Notes: generated by a model from the letters alone, not told the origin. DNA of 64,000 nucleotides from Helopsaltes ochotensis (GCA_013400155.1 VXBM01000138.1:927297-991296), one strand, 5' to 3'; counted from the first letter of the stretch, positions 12,055 through 26,292 are shown. Translations and numbers: made by a program.

Positions 12055-13760
12055 AAAGAAACCTTTGTTCATCACTAACTGTGGAACATAGCATAGACTG
12101 AATTCACCAAAGGAGGATTTGGAAAGAAGGCTTTAGGGCTTTTGAGGAGACCTTCCTCCCTCTTTGATTTCACAAGCTGAAATGACATATAGTTCCATTT
12201 TTAAGCATTGCAGGATCATGATCTATATTTTTCCATTTTTGTACACAATATCTACAACTATGGAGGATTGTAGGAATATAGTACTAAATCCAAAGAAGCA
12301 CAGTAATTTCCTATTTCTTTCTTAAGCAGGTACCAGTTAAATACTCAGTGAGGTAATGTTAACATAGATGAATTGGTCAGGAAGACTGCATAGCCAAACA
12401 ATCTACAGAAAAACACAGAAATTTCCATACTGTGGGTAAAAGTTACTAGCGTCCTTCATTCCTTTTAATCATCATTACATTTAAATAAAAGACCACCACT
12501 GTTCATTGGCTTTACTTTCCATTTTTGCATACTTGTCATAATTTTGATATGCTATCACATATTTTCTTTAATCCTTTATTGATTATGTGTTTTATTTTTA
12601 GTCCTTCTGGTATTATGCAGCTATGAATTGTTCTAGATTTTTGTGAAAGGAGCTCTCCTTCAAATTCTAAAACTTTAACGTTCAGTCTCCTTATACATCC
12701 CTGTAGTCTTGGAAAAAAAGGTCAGAGTAAACAGATGCAATGAATTTAACTTTTCTGTGTCTCTTATGGCACTGCAAAATCAAAATTTATCCCTTACTCA
12801 AATGAAAAATGTGTCAGTAAATTCCTTTTGTTGTTTCGAAGGTAAGGACCCCATCTGAACTAATTATTTTTGTTAATTACCATCTGTATATTTTCCAGTT
12901 AAAGCATGCAGTTCTGAGATAATAATCCAGATCCACTCTAACATATAAGGACCAACCTTTATTCATAAAATGATTTTAACACTTCCATTACTACATTTTA
13001 GTTATATATATTAAGTTTATTTAATAACAATATTAAAAAAATATTTCATATTTAGATGGATCTATCAGTTCTTGTGTAAACTTTGTAATTGGTCAACTTC
13101 ACCGATACAGTTCTATCCAAGATCTAGAACAGCTGTAGTTGGAGTCTGTGAGAGCTTTTTTTTTCTGTCTTGCAGAGTACAAGAGAGTAAGTGAACCCAA
13201 AAGATGTCATCTTCAGACCACATAAATCAGAGCTGCATTAAATAAGTCTCAGCAGGAATTCTTAGGTCTTGATGAACAAGAGAACCCAGGATCAGAATTG
13301 CAACGAGTTGTACTTAAGCACTCTGCCATTTCTAGAATATGGAGCTCCAAATAAAGTGTCTAATTTCACTCTGAGTGAAAGGAAATCTTCAGGAACCTCT
13401 CCCTGCTTGTATTTACAGTCATTAAACTTCTCCTGGCACCTAAACTAATCATGCTGACTCTGAGAAGTAGCAGAGGTGAAGAACACACAAGGCTTAAACC
13501 TTATAAATGGCTTATGTGGGGCTGTGTAAGCTGAGTTCAGGTGCCTGTTCATCCTCAGTTTAGAGGTTTTAACTTTGGCTTTATCAACTTTTACATAAAC
13601 TACCCATAGGCTGCTCAGTCTCAATACTTGTAATGAACTTGCCCCACTCTGTACTGAGTAATTGGACAGTCTCCGAATGGAGAGAAATAAGCAGCAAAAA
13701 TTCAACTTCTCAGTATTTAAGGCATTGGTAAAAATATGGGAAAGGTCCCCAACTTCTGTT
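12055..13760. other. Unique A+T-rich DNA, no gene recognised
   Basis: No repeat or exon was recognised. An 86-codon minus-strand open frame (13445-13705) is present without supporting signals. Confidence 0.45.
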
Positions 13761-13763
13761 TGG

Positions 13764-15145
13764 TGCTGTATTGGTTTAGCATAGATAGTAGAAAAAAAAA
13801 AAACAACACTAATTAGTGATCTTTTTTAAAACTGACAGCTAATTTAGCTTATGGAATGTAGGAGTACACTTCTAGGAAAACAGGGTTTAAATAAAAAGGA
13901 ATTCCCAGGCATGCCCTCTTTTGCTTGTGGGTGGCCATGAGGTACTTTGTTCCCCCTTCTCCCGGGGGGGCCTGGCAGGGCTGAGCCGAGCCCCAGCCTC
14001 TCCTGAGCCTGGCGCTGCTGGCAGGGGAGAGGAGAGGAGGGGAGAGCCACTGCCCCAGCCAACCCTCGGCCTGCTCTGTGCCGCCGGAAGGAAATGTCCT
14101 CATTCCCCCCGAAAAGCAGCACTGAGCCCAGACTGAGCAGGACCCACCCCTGTGAGACCCAGGGTGGAGAAGGGGAGAGAGGCCCAGCCACATGGGAGAT
14201 CTCAGCCGCTATTTCTCCACCAGCATGGAAGCAAAGCTTTTGCAGCTGCCGCCCAGCAGAGACCAAGTGACCATCCGCAGGCCCAGGCAAGGAATGTTAA
14301 CTCTTTCCTGACACAGACTGAGACTTTTTAAAATTCTGACTCTTCTTAGAAAGAAAAAAACTAAATTGGAGATATGTAAAAGGACAATATGAAGATATTA
14401 AAGTTGGTAAAGGAAGAGTGACTTCTTAAGTAGAAGAGATGGTAAAGTCGCCCTAATTTTAGACTGAAAATTTCTTTTAATTTGTAGTGACAGCCTGTAA
14501 TATTCCTTTAAATTGTGAACTTTAAATTAGGGAGATGTTTTATAGTTTTTAAGTAAAGGTTGCTAATTATTTAAGTAAATATTAGATTAAAAAACTGTAT
14601 TCCAGTAATCCTATAAGACGTTTGAACAGAGTGAGAGGAGAAGAAAATTTCAGCAAAAGTGAAAAAGAAAATATTTGTTTCTTGAAGATGAAAAAGCCTT
14701 TGTTGTAAAACCGTACATCTTTAAAAGGTGAAACCCCAGAATGAGTCCAAAACCCATATGCTGCCACAGGAAAGTACATGTAATTAAGAAGTTCCACAAT
14801 TATGCATTCTCAGGCTGTCTGCCTTTGTAGGGTTGGGAGCCATAGACTGTGTCTCTTATGGAAAGTTATTATAACGAGGAGAAACTTTCTCTCTCTAAAA
14901 GAATAAGTGAAAGACTATTTTTATAAGTAGTGTTGACTTAGAGTTCTATCTCTTTACATTGTTTGTAGGAAAGTAAATTGTTAATATAGAAGAAAGTGGT
15001 GCTTTTAAGAAGTTTAATTTTTTTTGTTCTCTTTCTAGTGTGTGTTAATAAATCTAACTGTTTTTATCTTTAAGTTAAGCCTGTTTTGCTTTATTCTAAT
15101 CCTATTCCACACTAAAAAATTATGTAACCCACTACACTAAATTTA
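13764..15145 (+). mobile_element. Probable LTR-type element with internal GC-rich island
   Basis: The block starts with TGCTGTATTGGTTTAGCAT. It contains a sharply GC-rich island (about 13925-14290), continues in A+T-rich sequence and reaches an AATAAA at 15047-15052. A T-rich tail, 'GCCTGTTTTGCTTTATTC', follows, then 'AACCCACTACA'. A TG start, a poly(A) signal near the end, a CA end and abrupt composition change resemble a passerine solo LTR or non-autonomous LTR element. I cannot confirm a target-site duplication, so both ends are approximate. Open frames of 148 and 114 codons on the minus strand fall in the GC-rich island and are not convincing genes. Confidence 0.45.
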
Positions 15146-15149
15146 ACAA

Positions 15150-16395
15150 ACAAAATTCAATGAACATAAAACCACTACAGGTGCATAACTCATTACTTTT
15201 ATAATATAAACCAGCCTGAGAAGGGAAGATTAAACAGACATAGCCTGCCACAGTGAATGGTCCAGTAATATTCCCAGGGGAGGGAATAGCTGAGTCTAGC
15301 TGAGCCCAGTCCAGCTGAAAAGAAATTTGTGAACCTGAAGGACAGTTTCCCACAGATTTGATGCATTCCCTAACCTCTTGGCAGACACCCTTGCCTCTTT
15401 ATTACATTGTAAAGAAAATTAAGTATGTATTCCTACATTTCATAAACAAAACAGACAATAGGAATTAAAGAGTTGTGATAACGGCATGACTTTAAGGAAG
15501 AATAGGTACAAGTAGCAGAATACAGCCAGTACTTAAAAGCAGAAAGCAACTTTTCTGACTCTGTCAAGCACTTTTAAAGTGTACCGAAGGGTAAAAAAAT
15601 TCCAGTATGTGTCTCTATACCTCACTGTATTTATACTGAGGACTCACTTTAACAATTGACAACACCTAGCTGAATTATTGTGTTAGAAAATATGCCAGCC
15701 AGGCCTCAGAATTCTATTAAATGCTGGGGTATGATTTGACCTTGGTCCTGCATTTCTTTATTTCCCTCTGCTTTCAGAAGTGTTTATCCATCTGCAACCT
15801 GTGAACATCAACAAAAATCTCCAGATTCTCTACTTCTAGCTCTCTGCTGCAGCCTTTTCTTCTCTATAAAACCCATAAATAGAGACAAATTCAGAAAGGG
15901 ACACAATTAATTGCCAACAGCTTTCTGAAAGGACTGCACTTAGCTTCTGATGGAGAACAGCTGTGGTGCACACTCTAATACATGCCACGGATGGGAAAGC
16001 ATGGTTCCAGCTGGCTGAGGACAGCCACAAGGTCATTCATCAGTGAATACACTTTCTCTCAAGTGTCATGTGACAGACTCAAAATTGTCAAGAGTTTTGA
16101 GTGAATCTGCCTGTACCTTTCCCCTAAATAAACAGTCCAAAACCCTGAGGTTTTCATTTTACAAAGCTGCAATGCAATAATTTTTGAAAGAGTGAAATCT
16201 CAGATCTGTTTGGGGAAAAAAAAAAAAAGTGTATGGTCTAGGCTGGTTGAGAGTGGGTTTTTCCATCTGGTCTCCTTTTCCAGTCCAAAAAATATTTGCT
16301 GCAATTGTCATTTGCAACAAATTTTGCAAAACATCTGTTACACAAAGAAAATGTCTACCTTAGCTATGCGTATGCATGGATGCAGATATCAATAG
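15150..16395. other. Unique DNA, no gene recognised
   Basis: Repeat-free by eye, with only chance-sized open frames. Nothing could be assigned. Confidence 0.45.
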
Positions 16396-16398
16396 AAG

Positions 16399-16957
16399 TG
16401 TAGCCAGCAGGCTGAGGGAGGGAAGTCTCTCACTCTGCTCTGTTCTTGTGAGGTCCCACTTGGAATTCTGCCTCCAGCTCCAGGGTCCTCAGTACAAGAA
16501 AGACAAAAGACGTGGCCCTGTTGGAAGGAGTCCAGGAGGAGGGCCATGAATGACATCAGAGGACTGGAAAACCTCTCCTGTGAAGAAAGGTTGAGAGAAC
16601 TGAGGCTATTCAGCCTGAAGAACAGGAGGCTTCTGGGACACCTTATTTCAGGGTTTTGGTATTTAAGCAGAATTTATAACAAAGGTGAAGACTTTTTGCT
16701 AGGTTCTGTAGTGGCAAGGCAAGTGACAAGAGTCCAAAACTTAAAAAGGATAGATTTAGACCAGATATGAATAAAACATTTTTTACAATGAGGATGGTGG
16801 AGCACTGGAACTTGTTTACCAGAAAAGTTGTGTATGACACACATGCTGAATTTAGGCTTTGACCAACCTGGTCTAGTGGAAGGTGTCCCTGCCCATAGCA
16901 GGGGAGTTGCTGGATAATCTTTAAAGATCCCTTTCAAACCAAACCATTCTATGATGC
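16399..16957 (+). mobile_element. CR1 LINE, longest 3'-end copy in the window
   Basis: Plus-strand CR1 starting in the end of ORF2 ('GTAGCCAGCAGGCTGAGGGA', then the 'CTGCCTCCAGCTCCAGGGTC' segment). It runs through 'GGCTATTCAGCCTGAAGAAC' and 'GGAGCACTGGAACTTGTTTA' to the terminal 'AACCATTCTATGATG'. The middle (about 16650-16780) is diverged. It is 5'-truncated like most avian CR1. The short open frame at 16546-16770 is inside it. Confidence 0.95.
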
Positions 16958-16959
16958 AA

Positions 16960-19900
16960 AGTCACTGCTTGGGAAATCTTTTATTTTGTTCCAAACCAAA
17001 AGAAGAATCTCTTCTTTTGACATGAACACAAGGACATGGACACTCATGCTCACTGAGTGCAAATTTTGGTTCATCACAAGTAAATTTTAACCCATATAAA
17101 CGAGAATTGGCCTCCCTCCTTTCCATGGCATGAGGGTACAACTGATGTATAAGATACTCAACCAATTGAATTACTTGGTTAATTTTATAAAGGCAGCAAA
17201 TCATTTCACTCTGCTGGATCTATCTTTGCAGCTTTCACACACAGTTCCTCATCTCTCTCTTGCTCAGGCAAAACCAATGAAGCCAACAAGTATCCTTCCT
17301 TTCTTTTGTTAATGTCATATTTGTAACAAAAAATTGCCTGTGCTGAGCTTTGAGCTAGGTAATAATCAGGTAGTTTGAAACTTGAGTCACTATCATGACT
17401 TCTTTAGGTTCGTGATGAAGCATAATTTATTTTAAGCAACTGGAACCAAAGCTGGAGGTTTATGTTCCTATAACTGGGTTACATCTTTTAACTCCTCTGA
17501 CCTTCAGTTTACTCACTTAGAAAAGAAATAAAGTATTAAAAGTTTAACCAGTCTTGATTTGGTATTTTTATTAATATTTATTATATTCTGAATATTTTCA
17601 TTGTACTGGAACACCGTATAAGGAAGGAACTTAAACCTAATACTTTATCTTTAATTATGATACGTTTCGATTGTGATGACCAACCATGCATATCATTAGC
17701 AAGCATGGCAAGGCTTTCAAATGAAGATGAGATTGATGACTTTTCACTTACTGATGTAAATGAATCACCGAGTGAAGCAACTTCAAGGAATGTATTAAAG
17801 AGCACAAGTCAAATCTCTGGCTCTGTACACACACTGTCGCATTAAATAAACTCATACTTCATTTGTGCAGTGGCTGAAGAAAGCTAATTAAAATGAGTAA
17901 AATTTCAGCTGCAGCTTCTGGCATTGTTAATCAGTAAACAAAGTTGAAAACTTCAAATAGGGCTGGCTTCAGAGTCCAGTACACTTGTAAAAACAGATCT
18001 GAAACCAAAGCAGAAGGAAATAACAGCATTGAAAATAACATTGAAAGTGAACTTGAAAAGTTATTAAACCATCCCATAAATTACCATGCATTTCTTCCTC
18101 AAGAAATGGATCTGCTGTTGCTTCTTATTAAAGTCCTTTACTAAACAACCATTTAGTCATGGAGTTACACTTCCTTGAACATTCTGGGGGCAATGAGCTC
18201 TGCAGATAAGCACATGCAACCAGGAACGAAATTTTAGCTATTTCAATTCACATAAGCTTCATAAAACCTGTTAAACAATTTCTTTTGGGATAAATTAACT
18301 CTTCAATTTTCCTTTCGGTTTTGGATTCATCTCTGTCCCTCAGTTCAAAAAATGCAGATGAATTTTTGAAAGTCCAGGGGCATTGTGTAATATGGAAACA
18401 AACGTGACTTCTGTATGATTTATGTAAGTCTTGGATCACAGAACTTGCTTAATGTGAATTTTTCAGCAGTCTGTTCCATGCACTGGAATGTACTTCTGGT
18501 ACACTCTGAAACACCAATAAAAATATGTGAGATTTAAAGTGGTATGTTATCACAGCCTCTACTCCTCTACAATCCTCTAAAGACCTCGCTTATAATAAAA
18601 AATTTATTGATTTTGGCAAATTCTAAAATATTTATTTGTTGTGCTATGAAAAGAAAAAATATTTAAAAGATTCCTATCAAATGAAAAAATAAAATTAAGC
18701 AAAAGATTCAAGCAATGTAAGATTTATTATTCTTTGTCTTTCTTTCCATTAAGATACTAAAGTTATTGTATGAAATACAGTAAAATTCCACTATACCTGT
18801 CAATTTTCATAGAAAAAAACTCAAACAATTTTGATATTGTAAAAATTAAACATTTACACATATTCTGTGCAATTTTAATGCAATTTTCATGTTATCTTGA
18901 AGTATTCTATTTTTTTATTTAATGTAAATCTTGGGTGATTTTTTTTAAATCTGTGGGATTTAAATCTTAGCTGTTTCTCATTAGTTTGAAATAAATATTA
19001 GGACATTTCTTGCTATTTTATGGAAAAATAGGATCTTTCTATACAGATCAGTTTGTACCTGGAGGCCCCTTTTTCTTCCTTTCTTTCCTTTTATTGGGGA
19101 AAAACCTGCAGCCAGAAAACTCAGGAAACATTTGAAAGAAAATTGTTCTTTTTGCACATCTCAACAAAAATTTCATGGTATTTTCTTCACATAGCTATAT
19201 CTGATGAAATTATTTTCTCTAGACATCTGTCTTACAATAATTTCATTTCAATGACTCTTTTTTGCATAAAATGAGCTCTGAGTTTTCTGATGGACTGCAA
19301 TGACTTAGAGAAATTGATTCCTGTGTCTGTCAAATAAGAAGCTGCTCACAGAGGTTGAAAACAATGATTCTGCTTCTTTCTTTTCCTATCGTTAAAACCA
19401 AATATTTTATTTTTACCTATCCTAGTCGTAGTCTTTTCAAACTCAAAACTAACCAGAAATCTTGATCTGAGCTGCTGCGCTCTCATTCAGGTTCTTCATT
19501 TAGGCTTCCCATTGACCCACAGCAGAACACGTGTATTATTTTCTCCCCCAGATCCTTCCCACATGTTGGACATGCTTGTATAGGCAGAGAGGTCACTTTC
19601 CCTTCCACTTCTGTCTGTCGTTTCTCCAATCCCCTCTGCATTTCCTTAAGACATGTTGTTGGCAGAGCAGAAAGACCCTAATTCTAGAAAGCACCCTGAT
19701 GCAGTGAAGTACCTGAGTTCAGGCGTAGGTCCCAGTGGAACGCCATGAGCTTGAATATTTCCCTCAACCCGGGCCAAAGCAGACAATAAGCAAAATGAAA
19801 AGGAGGAAAATGTATCAGTAATGTACTAAGATAAATGGAAATTCAACAATGTGTGGGACCTACTAAGTGACACAGTTGGCAATTACAGCAGTTCAGAGGA

Positions 19901-20070
19901 TGAAAGAGAACATTTCACACTGACACAAAAAACAACTCCAGATATCAGCTCTTTTGTTTTTAAAGCAATGCACCTAAGAAACTACACACTAGGAGTGTTT
20001 TCAGAAAAGGACTCTACATCAGACATTGCCTTTTCAGTGGAGAGCAATCACATAATTTAAAAACAGATAG
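16960..20070. other. Mostly unique A+T-rich DNA
   Basis: Apart from a possible SINE relic near 17.5 kb and an acidic open frame at about 17.55-17.85 kb (see findings), I see only chance open frames and A+T-rich sequence. Confidence 0.4.
17472..17534 (-). mobile_element. Possible MIR-like SINE fragment
   Basis: 'GGGTTACATCTTTTAACTCC', then 'TCTGACCTTCAGTTTACTC' and 'ACTTAGAAAAGAAATAAAG' resemble the reverse complement of the MIR core (the TTAACCTCTCTGTGCCTCAGTTTCCTCA region). It is short and diverged. Confidence 0.35.
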
Positions 20071-20073
20071 TTG

Positions 20074-20125
20074 TTTATTATTATTATTATTATTACTATT
20101 ATTACTAATACTATTATTATTATTG
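20074..20125. repeat. (TTA)n microsatellite, interrupted
   Basis: About 50 bp of TTA/ATT repeats interrupted by ACT units. Confidence 0.95.
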
Positions 20126-23100
20126 CATTTATTTTTCATTTGGTTTGATCATCTATTTCACGGGAATTACTCCAGTGGAATCTCAATAAAGAAAGTCTAC
20201 TGTCATTTCTTAAACCAGACAGGTGGGTCAACAACTATGATTAAACTCATTAAGCATTAATGAGCAGCTTGCTTTAGTTTCTGTACTGAGTAAAAATTTT
20301 TATGTCTGAGAAAAAAAAAATCCCTAATTAGTTTATAATAAAAAATGTGAAATTATGTTGTTTCTCACGATCAAATTAGAAATCCATTTATTTATAAAAA
20401 ACACCAGCATGTCTCACCTCTCAGTATTTTTACTACCACTGTAACTATGAAATCAGAGAATAGAAAGACTATTATATGTTTATTTACACTATGGTGGGTT
20501 TCAAATATTAAGGTTGTTTGGGTTTTTTTTAACTAAAATTAATTAGTATTTTTTAAGGACAAAGTTAAGAGTAAGAAAATTAAGTCTGTCTGATACTAGA
20601 CAGCTAACACACATTCCTCCACATCCATGTAATATGTCCTTTGTCAGGCAGCATGAACACAAACATGAACACTTTTTAAAGCTGTAAACATGCTGAAAAT
20701 AAATCCCTGAGACTAGCTGATAATGAATATCTTGAGAATTCCAGCTTCAAACTTAAACATTATCCAGTGTGCTACTGATAGTTTCAATTCTCATCTTGAG
20801 ATTTTCCCAATGACTTCTTGTCCCTAGTAACAGGAATATCACAGGTTCAGCAAAAGAGGAATCTATTACAATAAAATAAACTGCTTTATGACCGTTTATC
20901 TGAAATTTGGGAGCCAGGGTTGTCCAACAACAATGACTTAGTCAAACAGCATGTTTGACTAATGACAGAACATTTTTGAAGAAGTGTCTGAAGACAAAAA
21001 TTTTCTTGTATTTCAAGACAAAACAGTGTTTATCTGTGATCTTATACCAGGTAGGATGACATTCATTATTTATACATTATCCTTCTTTATTACAAGTTTC
21101 AGTAGTTTAATCAGAGCTTAAAATTACAATTTTGTGATTTGAGAGTATGACTCTGTGGTGCATAAATAACTAAAAGTCAACAATCAAAACAAATCTTTCA
21201 CAGATACCTCCTTGGCTAAAAACGTGCCTTCAAATCTTTTGGCAAAAAAACTATATATAGACCTGTGAACTACTGTGAGCATTCAAAAATGCATCAGCTT
21301 TTCCCTTCTTTCCTTTCCACTCAACACTCAGTGCCTGTTTGTGTGGAGGGGCATTTTGAATACCCGGAGTCTTGGGGGTTAAGTGTCCAGATAAGCCTGG
21401 TTTCAGTTCCTTTCATGTTCCATATATCCTTTCACCTACATGGGGCTATAATTCCCTAAATTTGGTGTTCTGTTGGTCACAACTGCTTTAGGCAAACAAT
21501 AAAAAAGGAGAAAAATTTTGAAGTACACTTCAGATCGCAGCTGGGCCACAGGCTTCCTGAGAGAGCTGAGAAGCCTTGCAGAGGTGAACTCGGAGATGTG
21601 GACCAGGGATGCTACAAGAGGCCTGAGAGGAAGCAGAGACAGAGCCTAAAACTTGACTCTCTTTTCCCTCAGCCTTGACTCTTTTCCCTATTTGGATTTT
21701 GAGCTTTTTGATCAAGGACTGTCATGGCATGAGTATCTAAAGACCCACCTAAAATGGGAATTTTGTGAAAGAATGCAATAGAAATTAAAATCAATAAATT
21801 ATAACAGAATTAGGTGCACACACGGACAACATCCTGCCAAATTCAGTTCTTTTGGCATCCAGCTGTGATGTGGCCTTAGTGAAGGTCGCTTTTTTTTCTA
21901 TATATGACTGTTCAAATGTTGCAGCTGATTCGCCTTGGCAGGCATCTCACTGATGTCCATTGCCATGAAATTTTCTGAAAAAACATCTCTGGGGACTGAT
22001 CTGTCTCTCACTCTGTAACCTTTTTCTAAGTTCACCTTATCAGAGGGCTTTTAATTTATTTAAATTATTTTCATACACTTCTGAGAGATGTGCAGTTGAG
22101 ACTTTGTTAGCCCTTTCCTAAGGATGATCAAACAATTAATGGGAGTAAGTTGTTTTGACAGCAACCATAAATAAGTGAGGCTGCTACTAGTGCCAGAGCA
22201 AATCCTACCCCAAAATGCACACAGCTCACCTCTGCGTGAAGTGCAGTAAAGGACTGAAACACAGCTTTGTTTTGTTAGGCGTGACAAGCATCACAGTAAA
22301 AAACATCTGGAAACTGATGGCCTTATATGTGCAGTAAAGTGAAAGGTATCAGAAAATCTGGATCTAGACCCTGAATCTCCTGCCAATCTTTGACAAGCCA
22401 TTTAATCTTTTTGGCCAAGATTCAAGAAATTATCTGGGCTTTTAGCTTCTATTTAGAACCCTAAATTCCTATTGATTTCCTATGACTACTCTAAAACAAG
22501 CCAAAGCGAAGGTGTATGCACAGCACAGCTGAGGATACAAAGGTTGCTCTTGATTGTTTTCCTTATATAGCTGTATATATATCTTTATAAACCTCTAAGG
22601 AATGAAAAAAAAATCATTTTTTGCCTTATTATTAATGTGGTTGTGGGAGAAGTGGATGTTTTGGTCAGAACTAAATAAACTGAGAATAATGCCCCAGTAA
22701 ATAATTTTCGAAAAGGATAATTTTTAAATAACAAATGCCTCAGTGATTGTATTTATCATAATGGATTTAAAGAAAAATATCGAATATGTAGTATTTATTA
22801 AGAGTAATATTTGACCCAATGACAGATATATATTGTCTTTCAATATTTTCATGTCTATTTTTTTTATCATTCTTGGAAGTTGATTGGTAAAAGTGTGTTA
22901 GGAATTTTCTTTCTCTGCAAGAAAAACAAACTGCAATGTAGTCTAACATTTCCAAACTTTCATTTTGGCTCAAGTCTCTTTTGCATCACCTACATCCCTT
23001 GTTGCAGAATTAGGAGAAGGTGAAATAGGAATAAATAAGCTAATTAGATCACTTTGCATTATCTCCTGCATATAAAAAGTAATTACATTTCTTCTTACCC

Positions 23101-24312
23101 TTGGATCCATTAACTTGTCTCTGTTAAGATTCATCTACCTGGAAAACATCTTGTGCTCTTTATGAATACTATGGATAATTCAGTTACTCTCTCAGGACAT
23201 GGCTTCTGTGGTTAATCATTTACAGGTTTTTACATTTTTGCCTAGCAAACTTTCCCTGGCATCAGGTTACCACCACACTTCTGCTATCACTTAAACCCAG
23301 GGAAGGTTTTCACAGTCCAAACACAAGATATCCCCATTTCTGTAAATTAGGAACTCAAGAGTTACGTTATTAATTGAGAAACGGATGTTTATTGAGCTTC
23401 TGAAAAATGTTTTTTTTTCCAGCCCACAAGTACACCTTATAACAATTCTTTCATCCTCTTCAGCTTTCATCAAAGGATGTCATATTATTATACTATCCAC
23501 ATTTAGGATCCAAATTTGCCACTTAATTTGATTATTTTCCTGAGGTGCATGTATTTGCTGTTCAGTGGGACTAGCTAGATGCAGGACTGCCTCTGAGGTC
23601 CCTTATGAAGGCAAAGACACAGAAATGGAATCCAGGATTTTGCTCCCTGGCTCAGGGTCCTGATTGACTTCTTTATTCAATTTCTTTAATTTCACCAATA
23701 TAATTTCACAATTCTAAACAAAAATTAAAAACAATTGAAATGGATTTGTAATCAAACCATTTAGAGTTTAAGAAAGTAAGTATTACATTGGTTTGTCCAC
23801 AGAAGTGGAGAGGAAAAAAAAAAAAACTCGCTCATGGCATTTTCCAGTTTTCATCTTATTATTTTCCTTATACGCAGACCAAAAGGGGAAGAAGAAGTAC
23901 GAAGACATCATCTAAAAATACAGTTTTGAGTGCATCTGACACAAAATGTCTGAGCAGCATTTCTGTTCCAAACTATTTTGTAAGAGTTATACCAGGAGGT
24001 GGTGATGGGGGTAATCTAAATCATATTTCAATGTAGTAAAAAAGATCATGTAAAGGAGTTATATCTGTGTGATCTAGAAGTCCCCAGGGACCTTGCATAG
24101 CAGAAATCACACTAAATAGTAATATAAATTTTGGAACGAAATATATTTGGGAACGAAGGACTGCTACCTGGTGACTCCTGCCTCACCATTGTGGCCCTTC
24201 TTCCATTCATGAGCTCAAATAGACCTTCAGCCAAAACTCATCCAAAAGTGCATGAACCACTCAGAAATACTGAAATTTAATGAGGAATTTTGAGCTAATG
24301 CATTTCTATTAA

Positions 24313-24351
24313 AAATATATATATGTGCCATTTATATCTATATATATCTCC
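24313..24351. repeat. AT-rich simple repeat
   Basis: TATATA runs flanking a short unique spacer. Confidence 0.8.
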
Positions 24352-26186
24352 AATCAGCTGTTCCTTCCATCTAGTTGAGTATTTGCTCTTACAACCAAAA
24401 TCTGCTTTCATTGCTTTATACTATTGCTATTCCATACATATATTCTGCTGATAATCATCTTTCTGTAAGTAAAACATAAATTATAAAAGTATTTATGCTG
24501 GCTATCTTAGGAAGCAAGGAAGGTCTTGGCCTTCTAAAAGCTTGCTCTAATGGATTTTTCATCATGACTGACTCATCATGAACATGCAGAACTCTGTCAC
24601 AGGCAAGGATACAGGCAGGGGACATAAGCTGAATTACAGTCCCCAAGCCATGGGGCTAAGGCACTTCTCCAAGAAAAGTTTGCACATGCCAAGAGTCCTC
24701 TTCAATGAACCAGCCACAAAAGACACTCCTTAAGTGTAACTCAGCCTACCATGGAGTGATAAATGTTCAGACACTATTTCAAACACAATATGAAGCATTT
24801 TGTTGGGTAGAACAAAAGGAACAATATTTAACTTTGTTTAGCTGGATAATCTAAATCACTGTGTCTTTTTTTTGTTATTTTTTCATTTCCTATTTTCACT
24901 AGCTCATAACCAGAAAGGACTGAGAAAGTAGGTCACAGAATATTTCCTATTAAACACGTTGTTATTCTGCACTTATTTCAAATGTTCCAAGCCTGGAATC
25001 ATTAATAAAAACTTAGCATCTGTAATATGCTTTTTAAAGACATGAAGTCACAAGAGACCTTAAAAGTGAATCCACTACTGCTTACTGAGCTCTACAAATC
25101 TCCAGGCCCTACCTTTGGTAATTATTTTAAAATACCCGAGAGAATCTGTAGATTTGTCCAATTACAGCCAAAATACTAACATTGATACTCTGCTGTAAAA
25201 TAGCACTTCCACCCTCGTTTCTCACAAAATGGAAAGGAATAAAAGAGCCTGTGTGTGCGAGAGAATTTTGGTGGAAGGAATGAAGTCACAAGAAGTGACT
25301 GCTAGCCTCAGGCACCGACTTGCAAGTTGCAGTTCTTTCTCCTCAAGTACACGGAAATTCACATTGCTCTCACAGATTTAGTACGGTCATAGTCAGGTCT
25401 GGACAGACCCCATTTAACTGATCCAGGACACAAATATTCTGTGTCACTGCCCAGAAGCCACTGCCCTTGACCATTGGATATAGAGGGAAGTCAGGGCAAT
25501 CCCCTCATGCACTTTATCAATCTCCAGTACAGATGAGAGGTAACAGATATCATTAATTTAGGTTTATGTTACGTGCTCTGACATAGCAAACCACAAAGCA
25601 CAGCCATGTGACCATTGTGACAGGGGAGGAGCAGACAATCTAACCCTAAGCTGGCCCAGTGATTTTTTGTCCAACTGGACTTCAAAAATCAGGTGATACT
25701 GGAAATGCCAGAAACACCTCATTGCATATGTGCCTAAATGTTTTATCACCTGATAGGAGTGGCACCTGCTGTCACACTCCACCTCTGTGTTTTTCTGTAA
25801 CACATCACTGACCAGATATGGGTGCCTGTCTTCTGTCTGAGCATTCGTTAACAACCTCAAGAAACCTTAGAAATATTCCAGGCCAGAATAAAATACAATT
25901 CTTGGCACTAGGGCAAAGGTTAAAACATCCTTCAGAGCATTTAGCCAGCACCTAAGTACCTCTAATGGTCTAGCTCCAGGATATTTCTCTTTCTAAAATA
26001 GAAACAAAGGCCTTTCAACAAACATTTTAACTTTTTTTAGATACCTGATAACAGCATGGAGTACATATCAAAGGACAAATGTATAAATGTACTGAAAGTT
26101 TGCAAAGGATGCTAATACTTGTAACTGTCATTCCTTATAGACAGGAGAAGAAATATATGCATGCACATGCTTGGAATAACTGTATA

Positions 26187-26292
26187 GCTGTATATGTATA
26201 TGCATTACATATAAATGTAGTATGCATACACATTTTATGTGTGTCTATGTATATATTTAACATATATATTTTTACATACATATATACACACA
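26187..26292. repeat. TA/TG/CA-rich degenerate microsatellite
   Basis: Alternating purine-pyrimidine sequence (TATGTATATGCATTACAT, ATATATTTAACATATATA, CATACATATATACACACA). It is weakly palindromic and consistent with a decayed (TATG)n/(CATA)n array. It overlaps a 76-codon open frame that is purely repeat-derived. Confidence 0.85.

Noticed and set aside
13844..14290. Minus-strand 148-codon proline/glycine/serine-rich frame.
   Set aside because: It lies in the GC-rich island of an LTR-like block where stop codons are rare. There is no domain or splice context.
22375..22450. CTTTGACAAGCCATTTAATC resembles the MIR core in reverse.
   Set aside because: Only about 30 bp fits, without the rest of the SINE in order.
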